Origin: Paramecium tetraurelia
Lineage: Eukaryota > Ciliophora > Oligohymenophorea > Peniculida > Parameciidae
Length of the DNA: 64,000 nucleotides
Assembly: GCF_000165425.1 (NCBI RefSeq)
Contig: NW_001798995.1
Span: 163,108-227,107 of the forward strand
Reading direction: 5' to 3'
Below the pieces are notes generated by a model. It did not search any database. It saw nothing but the letters and a program-made list of their open reading frames with translations, and was not told where the DNA came from. Below are positions 63,924-64,000 of this stretch, piece after piece. Both the position numbers and the translations under genes were made by a program. Every line of letters starts with the position of its first letter. The first letter of the stretch is position 1.

Positions 63924-64000
63924 ATGAATTATGATACTACTATGTAATAGATGATTCTAAGTAGATAGCAGAATAAGTTGTATGAATTCAATGGAATAAA
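63924..64000 (+). CDS. possible 5' end of a gene running off the window
   Basis: ATG 63924 opens MNYDTTMQQMILSRQQ and stays open to the end of the window. Composition is Gln-rich as in neighbouring genes. It is too short to identify. The start could be upstream, as the frame is open there too. Confidence 0.35.

Overview
The window is protist nuclear DNA, almost certainly the somatic (macronuclear) genome of a Paramecium. Three things point there. Long reading frames are crowded with TAA and TAG at conserved glutamine positions and end only at TGA, so the ciliate code (TAA/TAG = Gln) applies and standard-code ORFs are mostly fragments or shadows. Coding frames are interrupted by tiny AT-rich introns of about 18-37 nt (mostly 20-29, GTA...TAG); in many genes here removing them gives an exact multiple of three. 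A trichocyst matrix protein lies at the right end. I saw no telomere, no rRNA or tRNA and no mobile element. The sequence is a draft scaffold with one 150-base gap (29321-29470).

Left part (1-14.7 kb): end of an unknown gene, a coiled-coil gene, a RabGAP (TBC), a C2-like multi-pass membrane protein, a PRMT-type methyltransferase that has lost its catalytic glutamates, a 692-residue coiled-coil protein, a full ABCC/MRP transporter and a SHAQKF-type Myb factor. Middle (14.7-34.2 kb): two giant PAS/TmcB-like membrane proteins pointing away from each other with a ULK-like pseudokinase between them, a coiled-coil gene with a TAA-encoded polyglutamine tract next to the gap, small unknown genes, an SCP/FCP1-type phosphatase and a PX-only protein.

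Right part (34.2-64 kb): a probable N-myristoylated protein, coiled-coil proteins, a full ABCA transporter, a heat-shock factor, an SNF1/CAMK-like kinase, several unrecognised genes, a selenoprotein W with a UGA selenocysteine codon and a recognisable SECIS element, ribosomal protein L27a (uL15), a membrane RING-H2 E3 ligase, a RAB5IF/OPTI homologue, a Yippee protein, a cysteine-rich surface protein, an SDHAF1-like LYR protein, a NET-like domain protein, a B-type cyclin and the trichocyst matrix protein.

Genes are packed on both strands with spacers often under 100 bp, no operons and no obvious functional clustering. Exon structures were worked out by hand from reading frame and protein sense. 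Where total coding length is stated as an exact number of codons, it was checked by arithmetic.
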